64,000 nucleotides of DNA from Enterobacter sp. BIGb0383 (lineage in GTDB: Bacteria; Pseudomonadota; Gammaproteobacteria; Enterobacterales; Enterobacteriaceae). A program made the translations under genes and the position numbers. The stretch is taken from assembly GCF_003751845.1 (NCBI RefSeq), contig NZ_RJKQ01000002.1:1302001-1366000 (forward strand), given 5' to 3'. Each line of letters starts with the position of its first letter. The first letter of the stretch is position 1. Shown here piece after piece: positions 9,121-19,177 of the stretch. A model generated the notes under the pieces. The model worked only from the letters and a program-made list of their open reading frames with translations, had not been told where the DNA came from and did not search any database.

Positions 9121-11040
9121 ATGATTGCCTTATTTCGTCGTACCGGGCTTGGTACCAAGCTATCGCTAATCACCGGCATTAGCGTCGCCGTCCTTTTCCT
9201 GCTCTTCACGTCACTGCTTAGCCAGAGGGCAAGTCAGCAACTTGAAAAATTAGCGGTGGAAGACCTCCAGAACCAGTCTTCAGCCATCGTTGATATGGTA
9301 CAGATGTTTAATACCAGCCTCACCGAAGAGGTGGAGAGCTTTACCCGTCTGTACAACAGCTTTTTGCCGCAGCCGATTAACGTTGACGCCTCTCAGAGTC
9401 GTACTATCAGCGGCCTTAACGTGCCGCTGCTGAAAGGCGGCGAGACCGAACTCCACGAGAATAACAACTTCTCCGACGACTTCCTGCAGCGCACCGGCGC
9501 TATCTCGACGCTGTTTGTTCGCAGCGGCGATGATTTTGTGCGCGTCGCCACCTCCCTGCGCAAAGAAGACGGCGCACGGGCCATCGGGACAAAGCTCGAC
9601 AGAGCCAGCCCGGCCTGGGAGCCGGTAACGCGCGGTGAAGTCTATCGCGGCCTTGCCCTGCTGTTCGGCAAGCGCTACATCACCCAGTACCAGCCGGTAA
9701 AAGATGCGACGGGCAAAACGATCGCCATCCTGTTTGTCGGCGTGGATATCACCAATTCCTGGCAGGTGATGCGCGAGAAGATCCTCGGTCGCCATCTCGG
9801 CGAAAGCGGACACTTCTACGTGCTGGACCGCAAAAATGGCAACTACCTGTTCCACGACAGCCTGGAAGGCCAGCGTCCGGCATGGGATGAGAGCATACAG
9901 AAAGATCTGCTGACCAAAGAGAGCGGAACCCTGCAGCGCGAAAGCGATGACGGCAAAACGCTGCTGATGTCCTGGAACGCGATGCCGGACTGGCGCTGGA
10001 CCATCGTCGGTGAAGTGGATAAATCCATTCTGTTACGCGATGTAACTTCAATGCGTAATCAGTTCCTGATTGGTGGACTGGTGCTGTCCCTGCTGTTTGC
10101 CGCCCTGTTTGTTGCCCTGATCCGCCGCTGGCTGACCCGCCCGCTGCGCGATGTCACCCAGCTGGCACAGCAGTACGCTTCCGGGGATCTGCGCGCCAGC
10201 CTGGAGACCGACCGGGAGGATGAAGTCGGTCATCTGATTCAGGCCATTAACGGCATTGGGCAGGGGCTGCAGACGATTGTCGCACAGGTCCGCGAAGCGG
10301 CCAGCGAGATCCACCTCAGCTCTAACGCCCTCGCCTCAGACAGCGGCGAGATCAGCGAGCAAATTAACAAGCAGGCCGCCAGCGTAGAAGAGACCTCTGC
10401 CAGCATGGAACAGCTCACCGCCACCGTTCAGCAGACGGCGGAGAATATGGAGCAGACCCAGAAGCTGGTCAGTGAAACGTCTCAGGCGGTGCAGAAAGGT
10501 GGCGCAACGGTCTCCAATGCGGTTGAAACCATGAACGATATTCGCGACGCCTCCCAGCGTATCGCCGATATTACCCATGTGATCGAGTCCATCGCCTTCC
10601 AGACCAATATCCTGGCGCTGAACGCGGCGGTTGAAGCCGCCCGCGCCGGCGAGCACGGTAAGGGCTTCGCCGTTGTTGCGCAGGAAGTGCGTGCTCTGGC
10701 GGCACGCAGCGCCAACGCGGTGAAGGAGATTGAGCAGCTGATTAGCGATACCCTGCAGAAAGTGAAAGAGGGTCACTCTCTGTCGCAGCAAACGGGACAT
10801 GCCATGGAGGATATCATCGGCCATATCACCCATATCAACCAGCTGGTGACCGAGATTAACCACGCCTCACACGAGCAGTCAGCCGGGATTAATCAGGTCA
10901 ATCTGGCGATGACCCATATTGGCGAAGCCACCAATATCAACGCCGGACGGGTTTCACGCAGCGAAGAGACCGCCCGTGCCCTGCGCGAAAAAGGCACCCA
11001 CCTGACGGAGCTGGTGAGCCTGTTCCGCCTGAACCGGTAA
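9121..11040 (+). CDS. Methyl-accepting chemotaxis protein with Cache sensor
   Basis: This 639-aa transmembrane receptor has TM1 at about residues 15-33, a large periplasmic Cache-type sensor (about 40-305, with [16 protein letters not shown] and VGEVDKS segments) and TM2 at about 313-335. A HAMP domain follows (about 336-390), then the cytoplasmic signalling coiled coil with the invariant hairpin [20 protein letters not shown]. It lacks a C-terminal NWETF-type pentapeptide, so it would depend on other receptors for CheR/CheB tethering. Cache_3-Cache_2 fusion receptors typically sense small organic acids; the ligand is unknown here. It occupies the place of E. coli yjfI to aidB. Confidence 0.94.
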   Translation: MIALFRRTGLGTKLSLITGISVAVLFLLFTSLLSQRASQQLEKLAVEDLQNQSSAIVDMVQMFNTSLTEEVESFTRLYNSFLPQPINVDASQSRTISGLNVPLLKGGETELHENNNFSDDFLQRTGAISTLFVRSGDDFVRVATSLRKEDGARAIGTKLDRASPAWEPVTRGEVYRGLALLFGKRYITQYQPVKDATGKTIAILFVGVDITNSWQVMREKILGRHLGESGHFYVLDRKNGNYLFHDSLEGQRPAWDESIQKDLLTKESGTLQRESDDGKTLLMSWNAMPDWRWTIVGEVDKSILLRDVTSMRNQFLIGGLVLSLLFAALFVALIRRWLTRPLRDVTQLAQQYASGDLRASLETDREDEVGHLIQAINGIGQGLQTIVAQVREAASEIHLSSNALASDSGEISEQINKQAASVEETSASMEQLTATVQQTAENMEQTQKLVSETSQAVQKGGATVSNAVETMNDIRDASQRIADITHVIESIAFQTNILALNAAVEAARAGEHGKGFAVVAQEVRALAARSANAVKEIEQLISDTLQKVKEGHSLSQQTGHAMEDIIGHITHINQLVTEINHASHEQSAGINQVNLAMTHIGEATNINAGRVSRSEETARALREKGTHLTELVSLFRLNR

Positions 11041-11063
11041 CTTCGCACGGACACAAGAGACAA

Positions 11064-11089
11064 AAAAGCCATCCCTCGGGATGGCTTTT
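11064..11089. terminator. Bidirectional terminator between the receptor gene and rlmB
   Basis: AAAAGCCATCCC / GGGATGGCTTTT hairpin with a 2-nt loop between the convergent genes, with A-run and T-run flanks on both strands. Confidence 0.9.
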
Positions 11090-11108
11090 GTCCGTCAGAA
11101 GACGAGCA

Positions 11109-11840
11109 TTAACCGCGCTGGCGTACAGCCTCAAACAGGCAGATACCGGTCGCCACGGAGACGTTCAGGGAGGAGACGCTGCCCGCCATCGGAATGCTGA
11201 TCAGCTCATCGCAGTGCTCGCGGGTCAGGCGACGCATACCTTCCCCTTCCGCGCCCATCACCAGCGCCATAGGGCCGGTCATTTTGCTCTGGAACAGGGT
11301 GTGGTCCGCTTCACCGGCGGTGCCGACGATCCAGACGTTCGCTTCCTGCAGCACACGCATGGTGCGAGCCAGGTTGGTCACGCGGATCAGCGGGACGTTT
11401 TCCGCCGCGCCGCAGGCCACTTTTTTCGCCGTGGCATTCAGCTGAGCAGATTTATCTTTCGGGACGATCACCGCATGAACGCCCGCCGCATCGGCGCTGC
11501 GCAGGCAGGCGCCGAGGTTGTGCGGATCGGTCACGCCGTCGAGGATCAGCAGGAACGGTTGTTCAAGGCTTTCCAGCAGGTCGGGAATATCGTTTTCCTG
11601 GTACTGACGCCCCGGTTTCACACGTGCAATGATCCCCTGGTGCACTGCGCCTTCGCTTTTGTCGTCCAGATACTGGCGATTCGCCACCTGGATCACCACG
11701 CCCTGGGCTTCCAGCGCATGGATCAGCGGCATAAGGCGTTTATCCTCGCGGCCTTTCAGAATAAAGACTTCCTGAAAACGCTCCGGGGCGCGATCCAGCA
11801 GTGCCTGCACCGCGTGGATGCCGTAAATCATTTCACTCAT
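11109..11840 (-). CDS. rlmB: 23S rRNA (guanosine-2'-O-)-methyltransferase RlmB
   Basis: This 243-aa SpoU/TrmH-family enzyme methylates G2251 of 23S rRNA using S-adenosylmethionine. An N-terminal L30e-like RNA-binding domain (residues 1-75) precedes the knotted SPOUT domain with [30 protein letters not shown] and [15 protein letters not shown], the three family motifs. In E. coli rlmB directly follows rnr in the nsrR-rnr-rlmB operon. Here an 11-gene operon separates the two, leaving a 96-bp upstream gap with a TATAAT on the minus strand that could supply a new promoter. Confidence 0.98.
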   Translation of the reverse strand: MSEMIYGIHAVQALLDRAPERFQEVFILKGREDKRLMPLIHALEAQGVVIQVANRQYLDDKSEGAVHQGIIARVKPGRQYQENDIPDLLESLEQPFLLILDGVTDPHNLGACLRSADAAGVHAVIVPKDKSAQLNATAKKVACGAAENVPLIRVTNLARTMRVLQEANVWIVGTAGEADHTLFQSKMTGPMALVMGAEGEGMRRLTREHCDELISIPMAGSVSSLNVSVATGICLFEAVRQRG

Positions 11841-11906
11841 TGAGGGTACTCATTTGGGGCGGCTTGCGCCGGGTTAAACAGGCCGTGATTCTCATCACCA
11901 GCGCTT

Positions 11907-11912
11907 ATTATA
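11907..11912 (-). promoter_or_regulatory. Possible -10 element for rlmB
   Basis: TATAAT on the minus strand 66 bases upstream of rlmB. No good -35 is visible at 16-18 bp, so this is a weak call. Confidence 0.3.
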
Positions 11913-11936
11913 ACCGACACGCGCCCCGGATCGAGC

Positions 11937-12737
11937 TTAACCGTTCACCACGGCGCGAAGTCCGTCTGGCGCAGCCGGGTGCGCGGGTAAAATCGCGTTC
12001 AGCAGATAGCGAGTGTAGTCGTGCTGCGGCCGGGTAAAAATCGCCTCAGCGCTGCCCTGTTCCACTATCCTGCCACGCGACATCACGCCGACGCGATCGG
12101 CAATATGGCGCACCACGTTCAGATCGTGGGAGATAAACAGATACGCCAGGCCATACTCTCGCTGCAGGGACATCAGCAGGTTAAGGATCTGCGACTGGAT
12201 AGAGACATCCAGCGCCGAGACCGGCTCGTCGCAGATAATCAGCTTCGGTTTAAGGATCAGCGCCCGCGCAATTCCAATCCGCTGGCGCTGACCGCCGGAG
12301 AACTCATGCGGGTAGCGTCCGGCATCTTCGGGTCGCAGGCCTACGTGGCTGAGCATCTCCGCTACCGCCTGACGCCGGTTGCCAATACCGTGGATAATTA
12401 ACGGTTCTTCCAGGCTGTAGCCGATGCTGCGTTTAGGATCGAGGGAGGAGAGCGGATCCTGGAAAATCATCTGCATCTCTTTACGCACGCTGCGCCATTC
12501 GGCGGCGCTCTGTGTCAGCAGAGAGCGGCCTTCAAATAGCACCTCGCCACCAGAGGCCGCCGTCAGACCGAGGATCAGCCGCCCGGTGGTGCTTTTCCCG
12601 CTACCCGACTCTCCCACCAGCGCCCAGGTTTCACCGGGCTGGATTGTCAGGCTGACGCCGTCCACTGCCTGCACGTTTTGTCCGCGCCGCTGAAAGGTTT
12701 TTGACAGGTTATTGACGCTCAGTAGGGGCGTTGTCAT
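11937..12737 (-). CDS. Peptide-type ABC transporter ATPase (DppF/OppF-like)
   Basis: This 266-aa nucleotide-binding subunit has a Walker A GESGSGKST (about residue 38), the signature SGGQRQRIGIARAL, Walker B LIICDEPVSALD and the switch histidine in FISHDLNVV. The C-terminal HDYTRYLLNAILPAHP segment is typical of OppF/DppF. It pairs with the upstream DppD-like ATPase (4-bp overlap) to energise the two permeases. It is the last gene of the accessory operon; no clear terminator is seen before rlmB. Confidence 0.93.
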   Translation of the reverse strand: MTTPLLSVNNLSKTFQRRGQNVQAVDGVSLTIQPGETWALVGESGSGKSTTGRLILGLTAASGGEVLFEGRSLLTQSAAEWRSVRKEMQMIFQDPLSSLDPKRSIGYSLEEPLIIHGIGNRRQAVAEMLSHVGLRPEDAGRYPHEFSGGQRQRIGIARALILKPKLIICDEPVSALDVSIQSQILNLLMSLQREYGLAYLFISHDLNVVRHIADRVGVMSRGRIVEQGSAEAIFTRPQHDYTRYLLNAILPAHPAAPDGLRAVVNG

Positions 12738-13726
12738 AGGCTCAGTGCTCCGGTTTCATCGGCCCGCCAGCAGCGAACCTGGTGAGAAGGCGCGCCCACG
12801 GGACGCAGCAGGGGCATCTGCCCGCGACAGCGCGGCTGGGCCAGCGGACAGCGATCGGCAAAGGCGCAGCCGGTCGGCAGCGCATCCAGCGCCGGAACCC
12901 GACCGGGGATCTCCTGCAACGGGGTTTTCGGCGCGCGATCCGCCGACGGGCGTGCCGCCATCAGCGCCCGGGTATACGGGTGACGCGGCCGGGCAAACAG
13001 CGTATGGACATCGGTCTCTTCCACCACCTGTCCGGCATAGAGCACCACCACACGCTGGCACAGTCGCGCTACCACGCTAAGATCGTGGGTGATAAACATG
13101 ATCCCCATCCCGGTGTGCTGTTGAATCGCCTCCAGGAGATCGAGGATCTGCGCCTGAACGGTCGCGTCCAGCGCGGTGGTCGGTTCATCGGCGATCAGCA
13201 GCGAGGGCGACACGGCAATCGCCATCGCAATCATCACTCGCTGACGCATCCCGCCCGAGAGCTCATGCGGCCATGACGCCGCGCAGCGTTCAGGATCGAC
13301 AATGCCAACCTGCTCCAGCAGATGGACTACCCGCGCCGACCGCTGACGCCGATCCAGTCCCGTATGCAAACGCAGGCATTCATCGATCTGCTGGCCAATC
13401 GTCATCACCGGATTGAGGCTGGAGAGCGGGTCCTGAAAGATCATCGCCATCTCCCGGCCCCCCACCTGCCGACGGGCGCGGCGGGAAAGCGTGTGCAGTG
13501 CTTTTCCGGCGAGATGGATAGCCCCGTCCACCCGACTGCTGCGCGAAGGCAGCAGCCCCATCACCGCCTGAGCGGTGACGCTCTTACCGCAGCCGGACTC
13601 GCCGATAATACCCAGCGTTTCACCCACGCCTACCTGGAAAGAGACGGTGCGGACCGGTGCCACCACGCCGCTGCGGGTCGCAAAATTGACCCGCAGATCG
13701 TCAACACGCAGGACCGTTTCAGCCAT
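12734..13726 (-). CDS. Peptide-type ABC transporter ATPase (DppD/OppD-like)
   Basis: This 330-aa ATPase has Walker A GESGCGKSV, signature LSGGMRQRVMIAMA and Walker B LLIADEPTTALD. A C-terminal oligopeptide-transporter extension holds three cysteines in the pattern GCAFADRCPLAQPRC, which binds a [4Fe-4S] cluster in studied OppD-type proteins. It overlaps the permease gene upstream by 8 bases and the DppF-like gene downstream by 4, showing tight coupling. Confidence 0.93.
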   Translation of the reverse strand: MAETVLRVDDLRVNFATRSGVVAPVRTVSFQVGVGETLGIIGESGCGKSVTAQAVMGLLPSRSSRVDGAIHLAGKALHTLSRRARRQVGGREMAMIFQDPLSSLNPVMTIGQQIDECLRLHTGLDRRQRSARVVHLLEQVGIVDPERCAASWPHELSGGMRQRVMIAMAIAVSPSLLIADEPTTALDATVQAQILDLLEAIQQHTGMGIMFITHDLSVVARLCQRVVVLYAGQVVEETDVHTLFARPRHPYTRALMAARPSADRAPKTPLQEIPGRVPALDALPTGCAFADRCPLAQPRCRGQMPLLRPVGAPSHQVRCWRADETGALSL

Positions 13727-14576
13727 GATACTCTCCTCTTTTCAGCAGGCGCAGAACCCGACGCGGGAGCGGCTTCAGGCTGGGATCGGCGTTATCACGC
13801 AGATCGTCACCAACAATATTGAGCGCCAGGATCAGCAGGACGATGGCGATCCCGGGGAAAAAGGTCATCCACCAGGCGGTAAAGATCACCGCTTTGCCTT
13901 CCAGCAGCAGATTGCCGAGGCTTGGCATCGGTGGCGGCACGCCGGAGCCGAGAAAGCTGAGCGCCGCCTCGGTCAGGATCGCCACCGAAAACACCCAGCT
14001 CACCTGCACAATAAAGGGCGAGATAACATTGGGCAGCAGGTGCAGCCAGATAATGCGCGACGATGACGCACCCTGCGCCCGCAGCGCCTCGATAAAGTTT
14101 TTCTCCTTAATGACCATCGCCGCCCCGCGAATGACCCTGGCTATCGACGGGACGTAAACCAGCGACAGGGCAAGCACCACATTGGCGATTTTCGGCCCCA
14201 GCACGCCAACAATGGCAATAGCCAACAGCAAGGACGGAAAGGCAAACAACCCGTCACAGACACGCATCAGTATTCGATCCAGCGGACGATACCAGGCGCA
14301 GAGCAAACCCGTTGCCAGCCCCACCACGCCGGAAATCACCGCCACTGCCGCACCAACCGACAGAGAGACCCTGACGGCGAGCGCCACGCGCACAAAGAGA
14401 TCGCGGCCAAAATTATCGGTGCCAAACCAGTGGGTCGCGGACGGTGGCTTCAGGCGACTGAGCGGATCGATACTGTAGGGATCGAAGGGGCTAAAGGCGC
14501 TGGCAAAAAACGACAGCAGCACAATCGTCGCCAGCACGCCAGGCCAGAGCAGTAAGCCAGGGTTTTTCAGTCTCAT
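13719..14576 (-). CDS. Peptide-type ABC permease (DppC-like)
   Basis: This 285-aa inner-membrane subunit has six predicted helices. The first follows LKNPGLLLWPGVLATIVLL, and the FGTDNFGRDLFVRV segment is a hallmark of DppC/OppC proteins. The cytoplasmic EAA loop is visible as EALRAQGASSSRIIWLHLLPN. It overlaps the upstream DppB-like gene by 4 bases. Confidence 0.92.
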   Translation of the reverse strand: MRLKNPGLLLWPGVLATIVLLSFFASAFSPFDPYSIDPLSRLKPPSATHWFGTDNFGRDLFVRVALAVRVSLSVGAAVAVISGVVGLATGLLCAWYRPLDRILMRVCDGLFAFPSLLLAIAIVGVLGPKIANVVLALSLVYVPSIARVIRGAAMVIKEKNFIEALRAQGASSSRIIWLHLLPNVISPFIVQVSWVFSVAILTEAALSFLGSGVPPPMPSLGNLLLEGKAVIFTAWWMTFFPGIAIVLLILALNIVGDDLRDNADPSLKPLPRRVLRLLKRGEYHG

Positions 14577-15538
14577 GGGTTTTCCGCCCCCTCAACGGAG
14601 AGCCGGGGATCGGCCAGATAACTCAGCAGATCCACCGCCAGATTAATCAACACGTAGCAAACGGTGATCAACAGCACCACGCCCTGGATCACCGTCACGT
14701 CCCGCCGCTCGATGGAGTCGACGATAAGCGACCCCACGCCGGGAATACCGAACACGCTCTCGATCACAATGGTCCCGGTCACCAGCGAGGCGAAGGACTC
14801 GCCGCAGATGGTCAGAATGGGGATCAGCGCATTCTTCAGCGTGTGGCTAAGCAGCACCCAGCGCTCCGGCACGCCTTTGGCGCGGGCTGTGTTGATAAAG
14901 CCTTCCTGCATCACGTCCAGCATCACCGCCCGGGTCATGCGGGCAATCAGCGCGGCAATACGAAACGCCAGCGCGATGGCCGGCAAGGTCAGATACCAGA
15001 GGTTCATCAACCAGTCGGCGTTGGTTGAGCGGTAGCCCACCACCGGAAACCAGCGCAGCTGGACCGCAAAGAAGAAGATTAAAAACAGCCCCAGCAGAAA
15101 GCCCGGTACCGACATGCCCAGCGTCGCCAGCCCGCGAATCACCCGGTCGGTGAGCCGCCCGTGCTGCCAGGCGCTAAGCACACCGCCCGCCAGCCCCAGC
15201 ACCAGCGCAATCAGCTGAGCGTAGAACGCCAGCGCCAGCGTCGGCGTCAGATGCTGGAGAAACAGGCTCATCACGCTGTTATTCAGAAACAGGGAATGGC
15301 CCAGATCCCCGGAGAGTACCGCGCGGAACCAGTGCAGAAATTGCACAAGAAACGGCCTGTCCAGCCCCATCTGCTGGCGCAGGGCGGCGACATCCGCCGG
15401 ACTGGCGTCGTTACCGAGGATCACCAGCACCGGATCGCCCGGTGCCAGATGCACCAGGCAGAACACCACGACCGATACCACGAGCAGTACCGGCAGCAGC
15501 GCCAGCAGGCGGTGGAACAGAAACCGTCTCATCGTCAA
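14573..15538 (-). CDS. Peptide-type ABC permease (DppB-like)
   Basis: This 321-aa inner-membrane subunit shows the DppB N-terminal helix with LVHLAPGDPVLVILG, the EAA loop NTARAKGVPERWVLLSHTLK and the C-terminal SIERRDVTVIQGVVLL segment. It starts 6 bases after the solute-binding protein gene. It is the second half of the translocation pore with the DppC-like subunit. Confidence 0.92.
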   Translation of the reverse strand: MTMRRFLFHRLLALLPVLLVVSVVVFCLVHLAPGDPVLVILGNDASPADVAALRQQMGLDRPFLVQFLHWFRAVLSGDLGHSLFLNNSVMSLFLQHLTPTLALAFYAQLIALVLGLAGGVLSAWQHGRLTDRVIRGLATLGMSVPGFLLGLFLIFFFAVQLRWFPVVGYRSTNADWLMNLWYLTLPAIALAFRIAALIARMTRAVMLDVMQEGFINTARAKGVPERWVLLSHTLKNALIPILTICGESFASLVTGTIVIESVFGIPGVGSLIVDSIERRDVTVIQGVVLLITVCYVLINLAVDLLSYLADPRLSVEGAENP

Positions 15539-15544
15539 CTCCCG

Positions 15545-17107
15545 TCAGGGCTGGCTGACGCTGATATTCCACAGCACCGGCCCGATCAGATCCTGATATC
15601 CCTTCACGTTGTTTTTCACCGCCACCGCATCCGGCGTGGTACGACCCAGCACAATCACCGGCAAATACTGCCAGGTCTGGACGTTAAGCTGATCCACCAG
15701 CCCTCTGGCTTCCTGCAGAGACGCGGCCTGCTTGATGCCGTCCAGGGTCGCGTCAATTTCCGGACTGTTGCTCAGGCCGGGGAATTTGGCGCGGGAGTCG
15801 AGGAACGGATATTGATGCAGGACCTGGCGCATGGAGAACTCCAGCGCGCAGAGGTCAAAGTTTTTCGGATCCTGGCGGCGCTGGAGCACCGTCGGCCAGT
15901 CATAGACATCGAGCCGCGACTTAACGCCGATCTGCTTCAGCACCTGCTGGGCAACAATCGCCAGGTTATACAGCTCGGCGTACTCTTTGGTGGCAATAAT
16001 CACCACCTCTTCGCCTTTATAGCCCGATGCCTTCACCAGCGCCCGCGCCTCGTCCAGCTTATGCTGGTTCCAGAATGGCTTACCGGCTTCGCTATACCAG
16101 TCGACCTGATCCGGGAAGCCCAGGGACGGGTCCTCTTTAAAAAAGCGCGGATCGCTGTAGCCTGCCAGCAGAGTCTGATGCACATCCAGCGCCAGATTGA
16201 ACGCCTGCCGCAGCTTGACGTTGGCAAAGGGTCCCTGCTGCTTATTAAACAGGTAGGTGATTAACGAGCCGCCGCTCTGAGGCTGGAACAGAGAGAGATC
16301 CGGCGCGTGGCTCAGGGTTTCAATATTGTCCTTCGGCAGCTGGAAGACCAGGTCATATTCGCCGGTCATTGCCCCCGCAAGACGGGTCGATTCATCGGTG
16401 ATATAGCGGAACCAGATATCTTTGACGTCGGCTTTTTTCTGCCCGGACAATCCGCTGGCCGGTTCACTGCGCGAGACATACTGGTCATAGCGGGTCAGAT
16501 GCAGATAATCCCCGGCTTTAAACTCGGCCAGCTTATAGGGCCCGGTGCCAACAAGCTCGGTCACCGGTTTTTTGCTGCTGTTGGCTTCGTCGATAATGCG
16601 CTTCGGCATAATCGCGGCGATGTTTTTTACATCCGCCAGCACGTTCAGGGTGATTAACGACGGCACGGGCAGCGTCAGGCTGACGGTACGCGCATCGACC
16701 TTGCTGAACTGCACACCAGGCAGATTGGCTTTCCCCTGGGTTGAAACGGCCAGCCAGCGATTCATGGAGGCCACCACATCATCGGCGGTCAGGGGCTGTC
16801 CGTCATGAAAGTGAATACCGTCGCGCAGCACGAAAGTATAGGTTTTGCGATCCTCGCTAAGGGTGAAGCTCTCCACCAGATCGGGCACCGGTTCAAACTT
16901 TGCGTTGATGGTGAACAGGGTCTCGAAAATATGGCGATCCACATCCGAGGTGGCGTTATTGGTCGTCAGATAGGGATCGAGCGTGCCCGGACGGTTGCCG
17001 TAGGCAATATTCAGCGTCGCATCGCGGTTGACCGTCTGCGCCTGTGCATTTTCCCAGGGTAAAACAGCCGCCAGCAAAAGCGCGGCGGCAGAAAAGATGG
17101 CTTTCAT
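15545..17107 (-). CDS. ABC solute-binding protein, family 5 (peptide/nickel type)
   Basis: This 520-aa periplasmic protein has a signal peptide (about residues 1-23, cleavage near AQA). The family-5 pattern is visible: LDPYLTTNNATSDV, VLRDGIHFHDGQPLTADDVV and VGTGPYKLAEFKAGDYL. It should deliver peptides or N-acyl amino acids to the adjacent DppBCDF-like importer. The start at MKAIFSAAALL is chosen because it gives a proper signal peptide; the open frame extends 29 codons upstream without one. It lies 19 bases after the M20 amidohydrolase gene, suggesting that enzyme acts on the imported compound. Confidence 0.9.
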   Translation of the reverse strand: MKAIFSAAALLLAAVLPWENAQAQTVNRDATLNIAYGNRPGTLDPYLTTNNATSDVDRHIFETLFTINAKFEPVPDLVESFTLSEDRKTYTFVLRDGIHFHDGQPLTADDVVASMNRWLAVSTQGKANLPGVQFSKVDARTVSLTLPVPSLITLNVLADVKNIAAIMPKRIIDEANSSKKPVTELVGTGPYKLAEFKAGDYLHLTRYDQYVSRSEPASGLSGQKKADVKDIWFRYITDESTRLAGAMTGEYDLVFQLPKDNIETLSHAPDLSLFQPQSGGSLITYLFNKQQGPFANVKLRQAFNLALDVHQTLLAGYSDPRFFKEDPSLGFPDQVDWYSEAGKPFWNQHKLDEARALVKASGYKGEEVVIIATKEYAELYNLAIVAQQVLKQIGVKSRLDVYDWPTVLQRRQDPKNFDLCALEFSMRQVLHQYPFLDSRAKFPGLSNSPEIDATLDGIKQAASLQEARGLVDQLNVQTWQYLPVIVLGRTTPDAVAVKNNVKGYQDLIGPVLWNISVSQP

Positions 17108-17126
17108 TGTTATGCTCCGTTCGGGG

Positions 17127-18344
17127 TTATGCCGCCTGTGTGGTCGTCTGACGACCGGCGAACTCATCTTTGGTTTTCTGCAGCAGCGCCGCATCGGTCA
17201 GCAGACGTAACCCGGTTCGCGCCAGAACGCCTGCGCCGGTCACCAGCGCCGCATAGCCCTCAGGAGAATTTGCCGCCTCGCGGAACGGCACCGTATGCCC
17301 GATCAGGTCATCCGGACCAATCTTGATATAGGGATGCGCCGTCGGCACCGCATGGCTGATATCCCCGGCATCCGTCGACCCCAGCCCCTCTTTTTCCCGC
17401 AGCTCCACCTCTTCACCCGCAGCGGTAAACTCCTCCAGCAGCACGCTGTTCAGGGTGTGGTTAATATTGAAATCGCGCGGACCGACCTGATGTTCGATTT
17501 TCACCGTGGTCCCGGTTGCCAGCGCCACGCCGTCGGCGATAGCCCGCAGGCGCGGCTCCAGAGCGATCACCTGCTCACGGGTACGGGCGCGAATGTAGTA
17601 GTGCGCCGACGCATATTCCGGGATGACGTTCGGGGCCTGGCCGCCGTTGGTGATAATCCCGTGGACGCGAACCCCGTCCGGCAGCTGCTGGCGCAGCACG
17701 CTGATGCCGTTATAAAGCAGTACCAGTGCATCGAGCGCGTTAACGCCTTTATGCGGTGAGCTGCCCGCGTGGGAAGGTTTACCGTAGAAGTGGAAATAAA
17801 GATGGTTATTCGCCAGCGACGGGCCAGAGAGTCGGGTTTTCCCCGCCGGATGCACCATCAGGGCGGCGTCGACATCGTCCAGATAGCCGTGCTCGACAAA
17901 GCGCGCCTTCACGTTGCCGTTTGGCCCGCCTTTTCCGCGCAGCCCGCCCTCTTCCGCTGGCGTACCCAGCACCACAATCTTACCGCCGGTCTTATCGAGC
18001 GCTTCGCTCAGGGCCACCGCCGCCGCGATGCTGGTGACGCCGATAATGTTGTGTCCGCAGGCGTGGCCAATATCGATCAGCGCATCGTATTCCGCCAGAA
18101 AGGCAATGGTCGGCCCCGGTCTGCCGCTCTCTTTAACCGCATAGAAGGCGGTCTCGTGCCCGGCCACGTTGGACGTCACCGTAAAGCCGTGCTTTTGCAG
18201 CAGCGCGGTCAGCAGGCCGTTGGCGTAATACTCGTTATTCCCGGTTTCCGGGTGGGCGTGGATATCTTTGGCTATCGCAATATAGTCATCGCGGTGTTGG
18301 TCAATACTCTGTTCCAGACGGGCTTGTAATTCGCTAATGCTCAT
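17127..18344 (-). CDS. M20D-family metallo-amidohydrolase
   Basis: This 405-aa protein resembles the aminoacylase / IAA-amino-acid hydrolase / AbgB-type branch of peptidase family M20. The metal-binding CGH motif is HACGHN (Cys96, His98), preceded by AEYDAL; GTPAEEGG carries the catalytic glutamate pair, and HPAGKT and the C-terminal GSTDAGDIS supply more expected residues. These enzymes cleave amide bonds of N-acyl or N-aryl amino acids and dipeptides. There is no signal peptide, so it acts in the cytoplasm. The start at MSISELQARL has GGTGGAAG just upstream. It sits between the two ABC importers in the operon, the natural place for the enzyme that frees an amino acid from its conjugate. Confidence 0.9.
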   Translation of the reverse strand: MSISELQARLEQSIDQHRDDYIAIAKDIHAHPETGNNEYYANGLLTALLQKHGFTVTSNVAGHETAFYAVKESGRPGPTIAFLAEYDALIDIGHACGHNIIGVTSIAAAVALSEALDKTGGKIVVLGTPAEEGGLRGKGGPNGNVKARFVEHGYLDDVDAALMVHPAGKTRLSGPSLANNHLYFHFYGKPSHAGSSPHKGVNALDALVLLYNGISVLRQQLPDGVRVHGIITNGGQAPNVIPEYASAHYYIRARTREQVIALEPRLRAIADGVALATGTTVKIEHQVGPRDFNINHTLNSVLLEEFTAAGEEVELREKEGLGSTDAGDISHAVPTAHPYIKIGPDDLIGHTVPFREAANSPEGYAALVTGAGVLARTGLRLLTDAALLQKTKDEFAGRQTTTQAA

Positions 18345-18394
18345 TGCTTCCACCTTTGGTTGTGACAGTAAATTTCCCGACACCGGGTGCGGGG

Positions 18395-19177
18395 CTAGCT
18401 CAGATGCCGCTTCGCCTCCAGCCGGACGCGATGCAGGACATGCTGTTTGATCTCGCCGTACTGCGGATGCCCGGCGAGGGTTTCGATATCCCTGTCGCGG
18501 CCAAACGGCAGCGTAATCTCCTCGACGATCTTTCCCGGACGGGCGGACATAATCAGGATGCGGTCGGCAAGAAACAGGGCCTCCTCCACATCGTGGGTCA
18601 CAAAAAGGAGCGTGGTACGGGTGTCCAGCCAGGCCTCGCGCAGCAGCTCTTGCATCATCAGCCGGGTCTGGGCATCCAGCGCCCCGAAAGGTTCATCCAG
18701 CAGCAGCACGTCCGGGCCGGGAAGCCAGGCGCGGGCCAGCGCCACGCGCTGTTTCATGCCGCCGGAAAGCTGCCAGGGCGCGTGATGTTCAAAGCCCTTC
18801 AGGCCAACGCGGGCCAGCCAGTCCAGCGCCTGTACGTTCACCTCATCCTTATGATGCTTACCGAGACGCGGGCCGAAGGTGACGTTATCCAGCACCGACA
18901 GCCACGGAAACAGATTCGGCTGCTGGAAGATCATCCCCCGCGACGGCCCCGGCTGGCGGACCGCTTTACCGGCGGCCAGTACCTGGCCGCTGTCCGGCTT
19001 CGTAAAACCGGCCACCAGGTTGAGGATGGTCGATTTACCGCAGCCCGAGGGGCCAAGTAGCACGACAAACTCGCCCGGCGAGAGAGTCAGGGAGATATCC
19101 TCCAGTACGGTTAAGGGCTGCGGCTTTGCCGCAAAAGTCAGGGAGACGTTCTCCAGTGCAATCTGTGCAGTCATCAC
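18395..19177 (-). CDS. Sulfonate/nitrate-type ABC transporter ATPase (TauB/SsuB-like)
   Basis: This 260-aa ATPase has Walker A GPSGCGKST, signature LSGGMKQRVALARA, Walker B LLLDEPFGALD and THDVEEALFLADR, the arrangement typical of TauB/SsuB/NrtD ATPases. Two ATGs lie in tandem at the start; either gives a 1-4 base overlap with the permease stop. A 50-base gap separates it from the M20 gene. Substrate class is inferred from the family and the solute-binding protein. Confidence 0.92.
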   Translation of the reverse strand: MMTAQIALENVSLTFAAKPQPLTVLEDISLTLSPGEFVVLLGPSGCGKSTILNLVAGFTKPDSGQVLAAGKAVRQPGPSRGMIFQQPNLFPWLSVLDNVTFGPRLGKHHKDEVNVQALDWLARVGLKGFEHHAPWQLSGGMKQRVALARAWLPGPDVLLLDEPFGALDAQTRLMMQELLREAWLDTRTTLLFVTHDVEEALFLADRILIMSARPGKIVEEITLPFGRDRDIETLAGHPQYGEIKQHVLHRVRLEAKRHLS

